Shown: positions 16,534-26,200 of the stretch, in pieces | Layout: the number at the start of each line of letters is the position of its first letter | How positions within the stretch are numbered: position 1 is the stretch's first letter | NCBI GenBank assembly: GCA_964484475.1 | Contig: CAZAFU010000001.1 | Location: 1 to 64,000, forward strand | DNA from: Parvularcula sp964484475 | GTDB taxonomy: Bacteria; Pseudomonadota; Alphaproteobacteria; Caulobacterales; Parvularculaceae | Length of the DNA: 64,000 nucleotides | Direction: 5' to 3' | Notes under the pieces: generated by a model | Seen by the model: the letters and a program-made list of their open reading frames with translations, nothing else | Told to the model about the DNA's origin: nothing | Database searches by the model: none | Made by a program: the position numbers and the translations under genes

Positions 16534-17472
16534 TCAGGCTGCCGGGCTTCGCTGCTGCTCGAACCCCAAGGGGAGGCCGGCGTTGGCTGTGAAACCATAA
16601 AGCGGTTCGTCGGGAAGCGCCGTCGCCAGGTCCTCGCGGCAGGCGATCAGCCGTTCGAGGTCGATCCCCGTCCTCACGCCCATGGCCTCGAACATGAAAA
16701 CGAGGTCTTCGGTGACGATATTGCCGCTGGCCCCGGGCGCTGTCGGACATCCGCCGAGACCGCCGAGAGAGCTGTCGAAAGTGTCGATGCCCTCTTCATA
16801 GGCCGCAAGAGCATTGGCGAGGCCAAGGCCCCTGGTGTTGTGAAGGTGGACCCCGGTGAGGCGCTCATCACCGACCACCCCACGAACCTTTCGGATGAGG
16901 CGCCTGATCGAGCCGGGATCGGCGTAGCCGGTCGTGTCGGACAATCCCACCTCGTCGCAGCCGGCCCGAACGAGCCGTTCGGCGGACCGGAGCACGACTG
17001 CTTCGGGAACGGATCCTTCGAGGGTGCAGCCGAAGGCGGTCGAGAGAGAGCCCTCGAAGGTGGGCCGCCCTTCCTTCGGCAGCCCGGCGATCAGTCCGGC
17101 GATCTTTTCCGCCTCTTCGATGACCTGGTCGTGGGTGCGGTTGATGTTCCTGAGCGAATGGGTCTCGCTCACCGACATGGGCAGGGTCAATTTATGCGCC
17201 CCCGCCTCGATCGCCAGTTCGGCGCCCTTGAGATTGGGAACGAGGACGGCAATGGTAAGGCCGTCGATGGCCTTCGCGGCACGGACGATCTCTCCCGTGT
17301 CGGCCATCTGCGGCAGCAGCCGGGGTGAGACAAAAGAGCCGACCTCGATCTCGGTCAGGCCCGCGCTCGCCAAACGCTTGATCCACCGGGCCTTTGCATC
17401 GGTCGGCATGACACTTTTAGCGTTCTGCAGGCCGTCACGAGGACCCACTTCGCTGATGAGGACACTGTCCAT
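16534..17472 (-). CDS. HMG-CoA lyase family enzyme
   Basis: 312 residues from the ATG at 17472, which has AAGGAG 6 bases upstream; an ATG five codons earlier lacks this. It has the complete family set: EVGPRDGLQN (8-17), the metal-binding GVHLHNTRG (His209, His211) and GLGGCPTAPGASGN with the catalytic Cys at 242. These enzymes split a 3-hydroxy-3-methylglutaryl-CoA-like thioester. The R-citramalyl-CoA lyase of Chloroflexus is also described as HMG-CoA-lyase-like. With the divergent CoA-transferase and LeuCD-like genes, the likely job is the last C-C cleavage, giving acetyl-CoA (or propionyl-CoA) plus a keto acid. Confidence 0.9.
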   Translation of the reverse strand: MDSVLISEVGPRDGLQNAKSVMPTDAKARWIKRLASAGLTEIEVGSFVSPRLLPQMADTGEIVRAAKAIDGLTIAVLVPNLKGAELAIEAGAHKLTLPMSVSETHSLRNINRTHDQVIEEAEKIAGLIAGLPKEGRPTFEGSLSTAFGCTLEGSVPEAVVLRSAERLVRAGCDEVGLSDTTGYADPGSIRRLIRKVRGVVGDERLTGVHLHNTRGLGLANALAAYEEGIDTFDSSLGGLGGCPTAPGASGNIVTEDLVFMFEAMGVRTGIDLERLIACREDLATALPDEPLYGFTANAGLPLGFEQQRSPAA

Positions 17473-17513
17473 GATCCGCTCCTTCATGCCCGGAGGAGGT
17501 GCGCTCCCCGTCG

Positions 17514-17529
17514 AAATGGTATATCCTTT
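17514..17529. promoter_or_regulatory. Shared operator-like element, copy 5
   Basis: AAATGGTATATCCTTT, one mismatch to copy 2, between the leftward lyase-symporter unit (start 17472) and the rightward CoA-transferase (start 17584). Confidence 0.75.
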
Positions 17530-17583
17530 CGTCAAAACGAATAAAACCCATGCTCGATCGACCATGGCAGGGAGGTCATCCTG

Positions 17584-18792
17584 ATGGCAAAACCTCTTCT
17601 CTCCGACCTGAAGGTCGTGGAATTCACCCACATGGTGATGGGCCCCGCGGCAGGACTGATTCTCGCGGATCTCGGGGCGGAGGTGATCAAGGTCGAACCA
17701 TTGGGAGGGGACAAGACGCGCCGACTGCGCGGCTCAGGGGCCGGCTACTTTCCGATGTACAACCGCAACAAGAAAAGCCTGGCCGTCGATCTGAAATCGG
17801 AAGAGGGCCGCAGGCTGGCCTATGACCTGATCGAAGGCGCGGATGTCTTCATAGAGAACTTCCGCCCGGGCGCGCTCGAGCGGCTCGGTTTCGGATATGA
17901 TCAGCTCAGAGAGAAGAACCCGCGGCTGGTCTACTGCTCCGAGAAGGGGTTTCTCGACGGACCCTACCAGCACCGGACGGCCCTCGACGAAGTCGCGCAG
18001 ATGATGGGCGGGCTCGCGTACATGACTGGCCCGCCAGGACGTCCCTTGCGTGCCGGCGCCTCCGTCATCGACGTGGCGGGCGGCATGTTCGGCGCGATCG
18101 CAGTGCTTGCAGCGTTGCGTGAGCGTGACCGGACCGGACAGGGAACGCATGTTTCAAGCTCCCTCTTCGAGACGGCAGTGTTCTTCGTCGGGCAGCACAT
18201 GGCGCAATACGGGGTGACCGGATCGCCAGCCGCCCCGATGCCCGCACGGATCTCCGCATGGGCCGTCTATGACGTCTTCGATACCGGCGACGGTGAGAAG
18301 GTCTTCGTTGGGGTCGTCTCGGACAGCCAGTGGCAGACCTTCTGCCGGGCCTTCGACCTCGACGACTGGGCGAATGACGAAAATCTCAAGGAAAACAACG
18401 ACAGGATCGCTCGCCGCGATGCCATCATCCCGCGCATCCACGATGTATTCAGTACAATGACACAGAAGGAACTGATGGAGAAGCTCGAGGAACTCGGCCT
18501 GCCCTTCGCGCCGATCACCAAGCCTGAAGACCTGTTCGACGATCCGCACCTGAAGGCCAGTTCCGGCCTTCTCGACATGACCCTGCCCGAGGGAACCGAC
18601 ATCGCGCTCCCCGCTCTCCCCCTTGCCCTTGGGGGGGCGCGCGCCGGCCTTCGTATCGACCCGCCCTCCATCGGGGAGCATACGGAGGAAATTCTCGGCA
18701 CCCTCGGGCGGGACAGGGCTGAGATCGAACGTCTTCTGGCCGACGGTATCGTCGAGAAATCCCGTCCGGCACGGCGTCAGGCGGCGGAGTAG
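17584..18792 (+). CDS. Class III (CaiB/BaiF) CoA-transferase
   Basis: 402 residues, with GGGAGG 8 bases before the ATG. Class III features are LKVVEFTHMVMGPAAGLILA, GAEVIKVEP, the NRNKKSLAVDL strand, ENFRPGALERLG and the catalytic Asp at about 135 in RTALDEVAQMMGG. It moves CoA from a donor such as succinyl-CoA or acetyl-CoA to a carboxylic acid. Known relatives handle citramalate, itaconate, glutarate and HMG, all matching an HMG-CoA-lyase partner. Single-gene rightward unit under operator copy 5. Its 3' end overlaps the convergent LeuD-like gene by 16 bp. Confidence 0.9.
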   Translation: MAKPLLSDLKVVEFTHMVMGPAAGLILADLGAEVIKVEPLGGDKTRRLRGSGAGYFPMYNRNKKSLAVDLKSEEGRRLAYDLIEGADVFIENFRPGALERLGFGYDQLREKNPRLVYCSEKGFLDGPYQHRTALDEVAQMMGGLAYMTGPPGRPLRAGASVIDVAGGMFGAIAVLAALRERDRTGQGTHVSSSLFETAVFFVGQHMAQYGVTGSPAAPMPARISAWAVYDVFDTGDGEKVFVGVVSDSQWQTFCRAFDLDDWANDENLKENNDRIARRDAIIPRIHDVFSTMTQKELMEKLEELGLPFAPITKPEDLFDDPHLKASSGLLDMTLPEGTDIALPALPLALGGARAGLRIDPPSIGEHTEEILGTLGRDRAEIERLLADGIVEKSRPARRQAAE

Positions 18793-19391
18793 AGCCAGGG
18801 GCGCGCTTTCCTGTCGCGCTCGAGAAACCCGTCGATCAGGGTGCTGTCCCGCAGGGTCAGTTCGATCGGGTCGAGCCCTTCGAGAAGCAGCGTCTTGGAA
18901 TAGGGGTCGATGTCGAAGCGGACAGCCTCCCCTCCCCGCCCCTCAGGGGTCACGGTCTGGGCTTCAAGATCGATGGCAACCGGCTGGTATACTGTCCATT
19001 CCCTATGCTGACCGTCTGGTAGCGGGATCGGCAGGATGCCGTTCCGTACGCAGTTTCCTCTGAAGATCGAACCGAAACTGTCGGCGATGATGGCCCTGAA
19101 GCCAAAGTCGGCGAGCGCCCAGACGGCGTGTTCGCGCGAGGAACCGCAACCGAAGTTCCGACCGGACAGGAGAATCCGCGCGCCCTTGGCATCTTCACTG
19201 TTGAGTACGAAGTCCCGGTTCGGAACGCGCGCTCCGGGGTCTTCGTAACGCCAGTTGGCAAAGAGCCCCTCGGCGAGCCCGTCACGACCGACCTTCTTCA
19301 TCTCGCGCGACGGGATGATCTGGTCCGTATCGACATGATCCACCATGAGCCGGACTGTGGAACCTGTGAGTGTATGCAGGGGCTCGGCCAT
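18777..19391 (-). CDS. LeuD-like small subunit of an aconitase-family hydro-lyase
   Basis: 204 residues, the LeuD length. Visible are HVDTDQIIPSREMK near the start, DFVLNSEDAKGARILLSGRN, GCGSSREHAVWAL and the swivelling domain end GFRAIIADSFGSIFRGNC. The ATG at 19391 shares one base (TGATG) with the LeuC-like stop. It forms a heterodimer with that subunit. Since leuA and leuB are absent and an operator of the catabolic island lies upstream, a degradative citraconate/alkylmaleate hydratase is more likely than 3-isopropylmalate dehydratase. Confidence 0.9.
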   Translation of the reverse strand: MAEPLHTLTGSTVRLMVDHVDTDQIIPSREMKKVGRDGLAEGLFANWRYEDPGARVPNRDFVLNSEDAKGARILLSGRNFGCGSSREHAVWALADFGFRAIIADSFGSIFRGNCVRNGILPIPLPDGQHREWTVYQPVAIDLEAQTVTPEGRGGEAVRFDIDPYSKTLLLEGLDPIELTLRDSTLIDGFLERDRKARPWLYSAA

Positions 19392-20761
19392 CACGCCGCA
19401 TCCTGATTGTCCGGAAGGTCCGCGGGGGAGGCGATCCTGCCAGCGACCGCCGAAGCCGCGACCACGGCGGGGCTGGCAAGGTGGGTCCTGACACCCGGGC
19501 CCTGCCGTCCTTCAAAATTTCGGTTGGTCGAAGAGACGACCCTCGTGCCGGGCGCGAAGGTCTCGCCACCGGCATAGAAGCACATGGCGCAGCCCGGCAT
19601 GCCCCATTCGAAGCCAGCCTCGGTGAAGACCCGATCGAGGCCAAGCCGTTCGGCCTCACGCTTCACCATCTGGGAACCGGGTACGCAGACGGCCCTGACG
19701 CCTTTTGCGATCCGCCTGCCCCTAAGCACCTTCGCAGCGGCTTCGAGGTCGGTCAGACGGCCGTTCGTACAGGACCCGATGAAGGCACCCCCGATCTCGA
19801 GCCCGTCGAGCCGCCCGCCCCGCTCGAGATCCATGTAGGAAAGCGCAGAGGGCCGCGCGTCTTCCGGGATGGGCGACCCGATCGCCACGGCTTCCTCGGG
19901 ACTCGTACCCCAGGTGACGATGGGCCGGACATCGCCTGCATCGATGGTGATCTCGGCGTCGAAAGCGGCGTCCTCGTCTGTGTACAAATCACCCAGCCTC
20001 GCTGGCGGAGAGAAGTTCCGGCCCTCGCAGTAGGCCCAAGTCTTCTCGTCCGGAGCGATGACCGCGGTAAAGGCCGCGAATTCGACGGCGAGATTGCAAA
20101 GCGACAGGCGGCTTTCGATATCGAGGGCCCTGACCGCCTCCCCTGCGTATTCGACGGCCATACCGGCACCGCCATTCGCTCCGTACCGCGAGATGATATG
20201 GAGTGCGAGATCCTTGGCGGAGACATCCTCCGGCAGGCTCCCCTCCACGGTGATCCGCATCTGGCCGGGTTTGCGAACGCGGATGCAGCCTGTGGCGAGC
20301 ACGTGCTCGGCCTCGGAGGAACCGATCCCCCATGCAAGGGCGCCGAGGGCGCCGAGACTGCAGGTATGGCTGTCGGGGCAGACAAGACTGACGCCCGGCG
20401 CCGCAATACCGAGCTCGGGCGCCACGACATGCACGATACCCTGGGACGGATCGTCAGTGTCGATGAGGTGAAGGCCCGCCTGCCTGGCCATGGCGCGGGT
20501 TTCGGTAATGAAGACCTCGCCACCGGGACTGCGCGCCTCATCGGCCCCCCGGCCCGAACGGAACGAGACGATATGGTCCATGACGGCGAAGACCCTGGCG
20601 GGATCCATGACGGCGTATCCCCGTTCCTGAAGGCTCTTGAGGGCGACCCCGCCCGTCCGTTCGTGCAGCATGAGGCGGTCAACGGCCAGGAGCGCGTGCC
20701 CGCCGATGTCCGCGCCAGCAATCAGGTGTGCGTCCCACAGCTTGTCGAAAAGAGTCCTCAT
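19391..20761 (-). CDS. LeuC-like large subunit of an aconitase-family hydro-lyase
   Basis: 456 residues, slightly shorter than biosynthetic LeuC. The iron-sulfur cluster ligands are present: Cys331 in GSCTNG, and Cys391 and Cys394 in PGCAMC. Substrate-site features include LVCPDSHTCSLGALGALAWG (128-145) and STNRNFEGRQGPG. Aconitase relatives interconvert 2-hydroxy acids and the unsaturated acids; relatives act on isopropylmalate, citramalate and 2,3-dimethylmalate. First gene of the leftward leuCD-like pair. Operator copy 6 lies only 19 bp upstream, so the transcript leader must be very short. Confidence 0.9.
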   Translation of the reverse strand: MRTLFDKLWDAHLIAGADIGGHALLAVDRLMLHERTGGVALKSLQERGYAVMDPARVFAVMDHIVSFRSGRGADEARSPGGEVFITETRAMARQAGLHLIDTDDPSQGIVHVVAPELGIAAPGVSLVCPDSHTCSLGALGALAWGIGSSEAEHVLATGCIRVRKPGQMRITVEGSLPEDVSAKDLALHIISRYGANGGAGMAVEYAGEAVRALDIESRLSLCNLAVEFAAFTAVIAPDEKTWAYCEGRNFSPPARLGDLYTDEDAAFDAEITIDAGDVRPIVTWGTSPEEAVAIGSPIPEDARPSALSYMDLERGGRLDGLEIGGAFIGSCTNGRLTDLEAAAKVLRGRRIAKGVRAVCVPGSQMVKREAERLGLDRVFTEAGFEWGMPGCAMCFYAGGETFAPGTRVVSSTNRNFEGRQGPGVRTHLASPAVVAASAVAGRIASPADLPDNQDAA

Positions 20762-20779
20762 GGAAGGGGCAACCTACCA

Positions 20780-20795
20780 CAAAGATATATCATTT
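20780..20795. promoter_or_regulatory. Shared operator-like element, copy 6
   Basis: CAAAGATATATCATTT, three mismatches to copy 2 but the same TATATCATTT half. It lies between the LeuC-like start (20761) and the end of the DUF5996 gene. It is the right-most copy I find and marks the edge of the island. Confidence 0.55.
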
Positions 20796-20831
20796 GAAGG
20801 CGTCCGGCCCGGAAGCAGTTGCGTCCACGTT

Positions 20832-21770
20832 TCAGGTGGCTATCTCCCGCGGGATCCTTGGCCGGCCGATACCGCATTCAAGCCTGTCACGCTCCCAGCC
20901 GCCCGATTCCGCCGCGGCCTCGTAGGTCGAGAAGAGGAATGCCAGCAGGGCCTCCTCAGGGTCCGAGGAACGCCTGACGTCGTCGTAGCCGAGGACGAAC
21001 TCACCGAGATCGTCCCTCCATCGTGCCCCACCCGGTTCGACCGTCGCCGCGGAAAACCCTTCCGGGGTCGGATAGGCGTAGCTGTAGAAGCTCGCCTTCT
21101 CGACACCCCCTCCCCCCGGCCAGAAACCGGCCGAGCTTACCTCGTGGCTATAGGCCTCGCGCGTGATCTCATCGGGAAGATTCGGGATCCCGCCCGGATG
21201 CAGTGGTGCCGGCCTGCCCGAGAACCGGGTGACCGCAAGGTCGAAACTGCCCCAGAAAAGGTGGACGGGGCTGACCTTGCCGACGAACGCGGTCCTGAAC
21301 CGCTCGAAGACCGGCACCATCTTGAGCAGCGCGACGTGGTAGCGGCGGACCGCCTCGGCATCGTAGGGCCGTTCGGCATGGTCGTCCGCGAAGGGAACCG
21401 GCTCGGGAATCTCGTTCGGCCTACCGTGGATGTCGGGTGTCCCCCCGAGCACGCCGATCGCGGCACTCACGTTATCGAGAAAACGCGAAACACTCATGGC
21501 ACGGAGGGGAAAGCTCTCCTTCCGGCCCTCGGCATCTTCCGCGACGAAGCGATGGTGGATGAAATCGAAGCCGAGGGTGATCGGCCCACCCGGGTCGGGT
21601 ACGGGTCCGGTCGTCAGCCCCGTGCCGGTGACATAGAGGGTCGCGTGCCACGAATGGTTGACCCACGGCGTATGGGCCAGCCGGTACTTGCCGAGAATCT
21701 GGCTATAAAGATGCAGGGCAGCGGCGGTGTCGTGCCATTGTTTTGCGTCAAGGTCGGGCCAGTCGCTCAT
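20832..21770 (-). CDS. DUF5996 family protein
   Basis: 312 residues, no signal peptide or membrane span. It matches DUF5996: WHDTAAALHLYSQILGKYRL, TPWVNHSWHATLYVT, GFDFIHHRF and SPVHLFWGSFDLAVTRFSGR, with a late GFWPGGGGVEKASFYSYAYP. The family is uncharacterised; the conserved His and Trp residues look enzyme-like. It is the last gene of the efflux operon; its ATG overlaps the stop of the outer-membrane factor gene (ATGA). Confidence 0.85.
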   Translation of the reverse strand: MSDWPDLDAKQWHDTAAALHLYSQILGKYRLAHTPWVNHSWHATLYVTGTGLTTGPVPDPGGPITLGFDFIHHRFVAEDAEGRKESFPLRAMSVSRFLDNVSAAIGVLGGTPDIHGRPNEIPEPVPFADDHAERPYDAEAVRRYHVALLKMVPVFERFRTAFVGKVSPVHLFWGSFDLAVTRFSGRPAPLHPGGIPNLPDEITREAYSHEVSSAGFWPGGGGVEKASFYSYAYPTPEGFSAATVEPGGARWRDDLGEFVLGYDDVRRSSDPEEALLAFLFSTYEAAAESGGWERDRLECGIGRPRIPREIAT

Positions 21771-23248
21771 CGGAAGCTCCTCCGAGGGCTATTTTCTCTC
21801 CCGGGACCGGCAGTGGTCACGATGAGGTCGGGACCTGCCCTCAGGGTCCTGAAGACGGTGACCTGCGCCCTGGCTGTGCGGGTACGGGCGGAGGCCAGCT
21901 GGGTCGCGGCCTCGAGCTGGCGCCGTTCGGCATCGAGCACGGTCAGGAAATCGGCGGCCCCGCTATCGAAGCGGAGCCTTGCGAGGCGGGCCGCTTCGCT
22001 GCTCGACCGCTCGGCCTCCTCGAGGGCCTCGAGCTGGCGATGGGCCGCACGCTGTTCGGCGAGTGCGGTTTCGGTCTCCGCGAGGGCATTCAGGACCGTT
22101 CGCTCGTAGTTCTCGAACGCGCCCTCGGCGTTGGCCGACGCCGCCATCACCCGCTGGCGGAAACGCAAGAGGTCGGTGAGGGACCACGTGATGGTGGGGC
22201 CGTAGGAAAAGTTGATGGCGCGTTCGGTGAAGGTGTCCTCGAACTCGATGCTCTGCACACCTACGGATGCCGTAAGCTGGACTCTCGGAAATGCGGATGT
22301 CATCTGCAGCCCGATCGCCTCTACCGCTGCTTCCAGCGAGCGCTCGGCCACCCGGATGTCGGGCCTGCGCCTGATGAGAGCCCCGACGTCACCGATGGGC
22401 AGGGCAGCCTCGATGGCGGGGAGCGGTGCTTCCGCTGCGGTTATTTCAGTCACGCGCTGGGGCGTCGTGCCTATCAGGACGCCGAGGCGGTAGCGCTCCG
22501 AAGCGGCAAGCGCCTCGAGTGGCGGGATCGCCGCGACGGTTGTTGCGAGCTGTGCCCGGGCCCGCTCCACATCGAGGTCGGTTCCGCGACCCGCATCGCG
22601 CCGTACGGTGACGAGATCGACGGTCTCGCGCTGGTTCTCGGCGTTCCTGCGGGCAACGGCGAGTTGGGCTTCCACACCCCTCAGGGAAATGTAGGCATCG
22701 GCGGTTTCGGCGATGACGATTGTCTGGAGATCGGCGAGTTGGGCCTGAACGGAGCCGAGGTTCGCTTCGGCGATGGCGATGCTCCGCGTCACCCGGCCCC
22801 AGAGGTCGACTTCCCAACTGGCCGCGCTTGATAGACTGAAGATCTCGATCGTCGGCAGGGTCCCGTCACCGAAGTCGAAACCGTCCCCCCCGCCAAAACC
22901 GGCTGCGACGGTGGTCGCGGACTGGCGCTGCCGGACATAGGCGCTGGAGATCGTGTCGAACGGCAAGCGGTCGAGCCGGGCGAGCCCCACCCGCGCCCTC
23001 GCCTCGTTCACATTGGCGACCGCAACACCGAGCTGATTGTTCTCGGCAAGGGCGATCGCCACGAGTTCATCGAGTTGGGGGTCGTCAAAGGCCGTCCACC
23101 AGCCCGAGAGCGGGGGCCCCTCCGCATACCCCTCCACCTCGACAAAACCGGTTCCGCCAGGAACCGGATCGGGCTCCTCGTAGTCGGGACCAATGACGGC
23201 GCAGCCTGCAAGAACGGCCAGCAGGAGCGGAGGATGGAGGAGCCTCAT
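21767..23248 (-). CDS. RND efflux outer-membrane factor (NodT/OprM family)
   Basis: 493 residues. The N-terminus has a lipoprotein signal with LLAVLAGCAV (Cys near 16). The mature part is two TolC-like repeats rich in coiled coil, with WWTAFDDPQLDELVAIALAE, EVDLWGRVTRSIA and RRPDIRVAERSLEAA. It forms the outer-membrane exit duct for the pump encoded just upstream. The pump stop overlaps this start by 4 bases. The substrate of the system cannot be read from sequence. Confidence 0.92.
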   Translation of the reverse strand: MRLLHPPLLLAVLAGCAVIGPDYEEPDPVPGGTGFVEVEGYAEGPPLSGWWTAFDDPQLDELVAIALAENNQLGVAVANVNEARARVGLARLDRLPFDTISSAYVRQRQSATTVAAGFGGGDGFDFGDGTLPTIEIFSLSSAASWEVDLWGRVTRSIAIAEANLGSVQAQLADLQTIVIAETADAYISLRGVEAQLAVARRNAENQRETVDLVTVRRDAGRGTDLDVERARAQLATTVAAIPPLEALAASERYRLGVLIGTTPQRVTEITAAEAPLPAIEAALPIGDVGALIRRRPDIRVAERSLEAAVEAIGLQMTSAFPRVQLTASVGVQSIEFEDTFTERAINFSYGPTITWSLTDLLRFRQRVMAASANAEGAFENYERTVLNALAETETALAEQRAAHRQLEALEEAERSSSEAARLARLRFDSGAADFLTVLDAERRQLEAATQLASARTRTARAQVTVFRTLRAGPDLIVTTAGPGRENSPRRSFR

Positions 23249-26200
23249 TCGGCAGGCTCCTCGCCGGACGAAACCCGCGACTTCCGGGGGCGAGACATCT
23301 TCTCTTCGAGCCAGGACGCGAAGACGTAGAAGACCGGCGTCAGGAAGAGACCGAACAGGGTCACGCCAAGCATCCCGGCGAAGACCGCGACACCGAGGAC
23401 GTTGCGCATTTCCGCCCCGGGTCCCGAGGCGACAACCAGCGGAACGACGCCAAGGATGAACGAGAACGCCGTCATCAGGACCGGACGCAGGCGGATCTTC
23501 GCGGCTTCGGTAGCGGCGGAATACCGGTCGAGGCCGTCACGCTGCTGGAGCTGCTTGGCGAACTCGACGATCAGCACCGCGTTCTTCGTGGCAAGCCCGA
23601 TCAGGACGACGAGCCCGATCTGGGTCAGGATGGTGTTCGCCTGCCCGGCGATGACCACGCCCACCATGGCCGAAAGAAGACCCATGGGGACGATGAGGAT
23701 CACGGCCAGCGGAAGGGTCAGGCTCTCGTACTGGGCGGCGAGGAAGAGGAAGACGAAGATCACTGCAAGGACGAAAGCCAATGCGCCAGTGTTGCCCGCT
23801 GAAATCTGCTGGTAGGCGATCTCCGTCCACTCATAGCCGAAGCCGGGCGGCAGGACCTCGTCCGCAAGTGCTTCCATGCGCGCGATCGATTCCCCGGAAG
23901 AGACCCCGATCGCGGGCTCCCCCTGCACGGCGGCCGCAGGGTAGAGGTTGAAGCGCAGGACCCGCGAGGCGCCGGTGGTGCGCTCGGGTTCCGCGACGGT
24001 TTGCACGGGGACCATCTCGCCCCGGCTGTTGCGGGCGTAGTAGTCGGAGATGTTGCCGACGTCCCGCCGGAACGGCGCATCGGCCTGGGCGGTGACCCGG
24101 TAGGTGCGCCCGAGATAGTTGAAGTCGTTGATGAAGGCCGACCCGAGATAACCCTCGAGAGCCTCGAAGACGTTGCCGACCGGAAGGCCCATCAGCTCAG
24201 CCTTCTCCCGGTTGATGTCGAGATAGACCTGCGGGGTCGAGGTCTCGAAGAAGGTGATGACGTTCCTGAGGTCGGGATCCTCGTTCGCCGCCATCATGAG
24301 CGAGAACGCAGCCTGCTGAAGGGCCGGAAGGCCCGCGCCCGAGCGGTCCTGCACCATCATCTTGAAGCCCGAGCCGTTGCCGATGCCACGGATCGGCGGA
24401 GGCGCTATGACCAGGACGAAGGCTTCGTCGATCTGCGAGGCGAAGGCGCCCTGGAGCCGGGTCTGGAGCTCCTGGTAGCCCGGCCGCTCTCCGAAATCCG
24501 ACATGGTGAAAAAGATGGCGCCGGCATTCGACGCGTTCGTGAAAGTGGCGCCGTTGAAGCCTGCGAACTGGGCGGCGTGCTCGATCCCGTCGATGGCGAG
24601 GCCGATGTCGGTCACCCGCTTGACCACCTGGTCCGTCCGCTGAAGGGACGATCCGGGGGGAAGGTTGACCACCGTGATGAGATAGCCCTGGTCCTGCTCG
24701 GGAACGAAACCGCCGGGGACGGACCGGAAGACCCCCACGGTCGCAAGCAGGAGGACGCCATAGACCGCAGCGGCGATCATGCCCCGCCTGACGACCCGGC
24801 AGACCCAGTCGGCATATTTCCCGGACATCCCGTCGAAACCCCGGTTGAAGGCAGCGAAGAAGGCTCGCAGCGGCCGCAGGAGGGCATGATGATCGCCTTT
24901 CCGCCGATGCTCCGGGTTCCTCAGAAGAAGCGCCGCCATCGCGGGGCTGAGGGTGAGGGACACCAGGGTGGAAATCACCGTCGACGCTGCAATGGTAAGG
25001 GCGAACTGCCGATAGAAGGCGCCGGAGAGGCCGGGGATGAAGGACGTCGGCACGAAAACCGCGCAAAGGACAAGGGACGTCGCGATCAGCGCGCCGCCCA
25101 CTTCCGCCATCGAGTCCCGCGTCGCCTCCCGGGGCGTCTTGCCCAGCTCGAGGTTCCTCTCGACGTTCTCGACGACGACGATCGCGTCATCGACCACGAT
25201 GCCGATCGCCAGCACCAGTCCGAAAAGCGAAAGCGTATTCAGCGAAAACCCGAAAAGCGCCATGATCGCGAAGGTGCCGACCAAGGATACGGGAATGGCG
25301 ATCACCGGAATGAGGGCCGCACGGAAACTCTGCAGGAAGACGAAGACCACAAGCACAACAAGCAGCGTCGCCTCGATGAGAGTGCGATAGACGGCCTTCA
25401 CCGACTGGTCGACGAACTCGGTCGGGTTGTAGATGACCCGGTATTCGAGCCCGGGCGGGAAATCCCCTGCCATCTCCTCCATCAGGTCAAGGACATCACC
25501 GGATGTCGTCAGCGCATTCGAGCCCGGCCGCTGGAAGATGCCCATGGCAACCGCGGGCTGGTTATCGAGATAGGCGTTGGTGGTGTAATCCTGGGCACCG
25601 AGCTCGACACGGGCGACGTCACGCACGCGCACGAGCGCATCGCGTCCGTCGGACTTGATGACGATGTTGCCGAACTCCTCCGGCGCGGTCAGGCGTCCCT
25701 GGGTCTGGACGGCGAGCTGGAAGGCACCGGGATCCTCGATCGGGGCCTGGCCGAGCGTGCCCGAGGCGACCTGCACGTTCTGGCCCCTCAATGCCCTGAT
25801 GATATCGCCCACGGATAGATCGAGCTGCGCCGCCTTGTGGGGATCGATCCAGACCCGCATCGCGTAGTCGCGGGCGCCGAAGACGAGAACCTGCCCGACC
25901 CCGTCGATCCTGGACAGCCGGTCACGAACCTGCAGGGTCGCATAGTTCGAGACGTAGAGCTGGTCGTAGGTCTCGTCGGGGGAGAGAAGGTGTATGACCA
26001 TGAGGAAGTCCGGCGAGGACTTCTGGGTGACGACCCCGAGGCGGCGAACGGGTTCGGGAAGCCGCGGCTCGGCCCTCGCCACCCTGTTCTGGACGAGCAC
26101 CTGTGCGTCGTCGATGTTCGTGCCCTGGGCGAAGCTGATGGTCGTGGTGACCTGGCCGTCGACGGCCTGACTCTGCATGTAGATCATGCCCTCGACGCCG

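Noticed and set aside
18777..20761. Leucine biosynthesis leuCD
   Set aside because: No leuA or leuB is near, and an operator of the catabolic island lies directly upstream. A degradative hydratase is preferred, though not proven.
24001..25818. 605-codon open frame antisense to the RND pump
   Set aside because: Composition is the mirror of the pump gene, with no domains. Long antisense frames are common in this high-GC DNA.
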